Positions 5,900 to 6,764 of a stretch of DNA of 6,764 nt are shown in pieces. The translations under genes and the position numbers were made by a program. The stretch is from Candidatus Woesearchaeota archaeon CG10_big_fil_rev_8_21_14_0_10_32_24 (GTDB taxonomy: Archaea; Nanobdellota; Nanobdellia; Woesearchaeales; GW2011-AR9), in contig PCYG01000005.1 of the NCBI GenBank assembly GCA_002763025.1, positions 1 to 6,764 on the forward strand, written 5' to 3'. Below the pieces are notes generated by a model that worked only from the letters and a program-made list of their open reading frames with translations, made no database searches and was not told the DNA's origin. Position 1 is the first letter of the stretch, and every line of letters starts with the position of its first letter.

Positions 5900-6413
5900 T
5901 TATAAATAAAATCCTTCAAATTCGTAAGGGAACACGACTTTTTCTAAACCTCCTTCTTTAAGAAACAAACGCCCTGAAGAATAACCTAAACGTATTGAAA
6001 CACATATTTTTCCTCAAATATTTGTTTTAAAGAAGGAATTCCCCTTAAGACATCTGAAACGCCACCCTCCATGCAGAATCGATGAATGAGTTTTGTAATG
6101 AACCTTGGGGTGTATAAATTTGATCTCTGGGCAAAGAATACCTGCAATGGACATAAACCATTAATCTTCGGCTCCAATTCAAATTTATCCAATTTTCTAC
6201 TGGCATGAATAAATTAATTCGTTGAATATTGTAAATTTTTTCAAAAAGAGGACCTTTGGACACAAACTTCGCATAATATACATTATACGCCCTTTATTTG
6301 AGGAATTTGTGAAGGAAAACACATTATCAATAGAGATCTTGTTTGAAAGGACCCTGTTTCCGTGAGAATAACACCTCTTCATTAAATTTTTTCATTAATT
6401 TAATTGAATCCAT
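5900..6413 (-). pseudogene. Frameshifted remnant of an unrecognised gene
   Basis: On the minus strand, ATG at 6413 opens MDSIKLMKKFNEEVLF and continues to about 6335. Protein-like sequence then passes between frames. SLLIMCFPSQIPQIK comes next, then (near the CCC at 6290-6292) AYNVYYAKFVSKGPLFEKIY. After the T run at 6193-6196 comes KLDKFELEPKINGLCPLQVF and a stretch with GGVSDVLRGIPSLKQIFEE. After the T run at 6007-6011 comes ICVSIRLGYSSGRLFLKEGG, ending at TAA 5902-5900. Four 1-nt changes, three at homopolymers, would give one protein of about 170 residues. Segment order is collinear and the composition is protein-like. I do not recognise the family. The unused frames give the short ORFs visible here. 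It could be a decayed gene or an intact gene with homopolymer errors. Confidence 0.45.
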
Positions 6414-6660
6414 TAAGAATTAAACCTTTAATCAAACACCAAATAATATATTAAATGTATAACTAAATCCTTAAGGAAGTGATTAAAAGATTTTAATTCA
6501 AATATATTTGGTAAAAAGAACCACTCTTTATTAAATTTGGGTTATTATTCTCATATTTGATTAAAAGATTTATTCTTGAATTTGTAATAGATTTGATGGG
6601 GAAAAATCAAACAAGAATTAATTCGATGAAAAAAATGATAGCACAAAGGATATAATTAAA
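6414..6660. other. AT-rich spacer without a gene
   Basis: No convincing reading frame on either strand. It holds a 14-bp direct repeat TGATTAAAAGATTT (6480-6493 and 6558-6571) and a 12-bp palindrome CAAATATATTTG (6499-6510). Both are A/T-dominated and may be chance. A possible TATA stretch for the minus-strand remnant lies near 6445-6455. The other gene-free stretch, 5734-5899, is likewise A/T-rich and I see nothing in it. Confidence 0.5.
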
Positions 6661-6669
6661 ACCCCCACC

Positions 6670-6690
6670 CACAGCAAACTGTGAAGTATA
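6670..6690 (+). repeat. Diverged CAAG-family hairpin
   Basis: CACAG-CAAA-CTGTG (6670-6683) is followed by AAGTATA, with GTAT at the same distance from the loop as in the three other copies. It lies 37 bp before the hairpin of repeat copy 2, making a tandem pair there, as at 595-684. Confidence 0.5.
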
Positions 6691-6764
6691 AAATCAAAAA
6701 CCCAACCACAGCAAGCTGTGGGGTATGTTTAGATTAATATTGGGTTTTTGGTGTTTGCTCTTAA
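6691..6764 (+). repeat. 74-bp dispersed direct repeat, copy 2 (reaches the window edge)
   Basis: It pairs with 580-653 (70 of 74 positions). The hairpin is intact here: CCACAG-CAAG-CTGTGG at 6706-6721, then GGTATG and the T-rich tail. The window ends exactly where the left copy leads into its second hairpin, so the repeat may continue beyond the edge. Confidence 0.85.

Noticed and set aside
6197..6382. Minus-strand 61-codon ORF in the gene-free region
   Set aside because: The protein-like signal in this stretch lies in the other two minus-strand frames; this frame looks like a by-product of the frameshifted remnant.
580..6764. A complete IS200/IS605 element or composite transposon
   Set aside because: The hairpins resemble such ends, but there is no TnpA or TnpB gene or fragment in the window.
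6661..6764. CRISPR array
   Set aside because: Only two similar palindromic units occur, 37 bp apart, with diverged sequence and no regular spacers.

Overview
The window is AT-rich and most likely archaeal. The genes that begin transcription units (perR, ygiQ, the M3 peptidase) have no ribosome binding site. Instead each has a TATA-like box centred about 25-27 nt upstream of its ATG, as expected for leaderless archaeal mRNAs. The downstream genes of the stress cluster carry a clear GAGGT or GGAGG Shine-Dalgarno. Protein content (PerR-type Fur protein, 2-Cys peroxiredoxin, Fe/Mn superoxide dismutase, YgiQ radical SAM protein, M3 oligoendopeptidase) does not fix the phylum. A DPANN or other anaerobic or microaerophilic archaeal lineage is a guess only.

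Layout, left to right. Positions 1-142 are a promoter region. perR (143-532) is followed by a 29-codon GTG-started ORF with a strong SD, whose second half runs into a repeat. Positions 580-700 hold a repeat/hairpin cluster. Then come ahpC (785-1360) and sod (1379-2029), 18 nt apart and each with GAGGT, ended by an oligo-T tract. ygiQ follows (2103-3948), split in its linker by two apparent 1-nt losses. Converging on it with only 5 nt between the genes is the M3 peptidase (5681-3954, minus strand). The last kilobase has no intact gene. It contains what looks like a frameshifted, unrecognised minus-strand gene (about 6413-5900), AT-rich spacer, and a second copy of the hairpin repeat that runs to the window edge.

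Functionally, perR, ahpC and sod make an oxidative-stress cluster: a peroxide-sensing repressor next to peroxide- and superoxide-removing enzymes. ygiQ and pepF look like independent housekeeping-type units.

The most unusual non-coding signal is a family of four short hairpins (near 603, 665, 6677 and 6713). They share a CAAG-like loop and a GTAT motif at a fixed distance 3' of the loop, while their stems differ in a compensating way. Two of them sit in a 74-bp direct repeat (70/74 identical, 6111 bp apart) that brackets ahpC-sod-ygiQ-pepF. This looks like a REP-like or IS200/IS605-end-like mobile repeat, but no transposase is present in the window.
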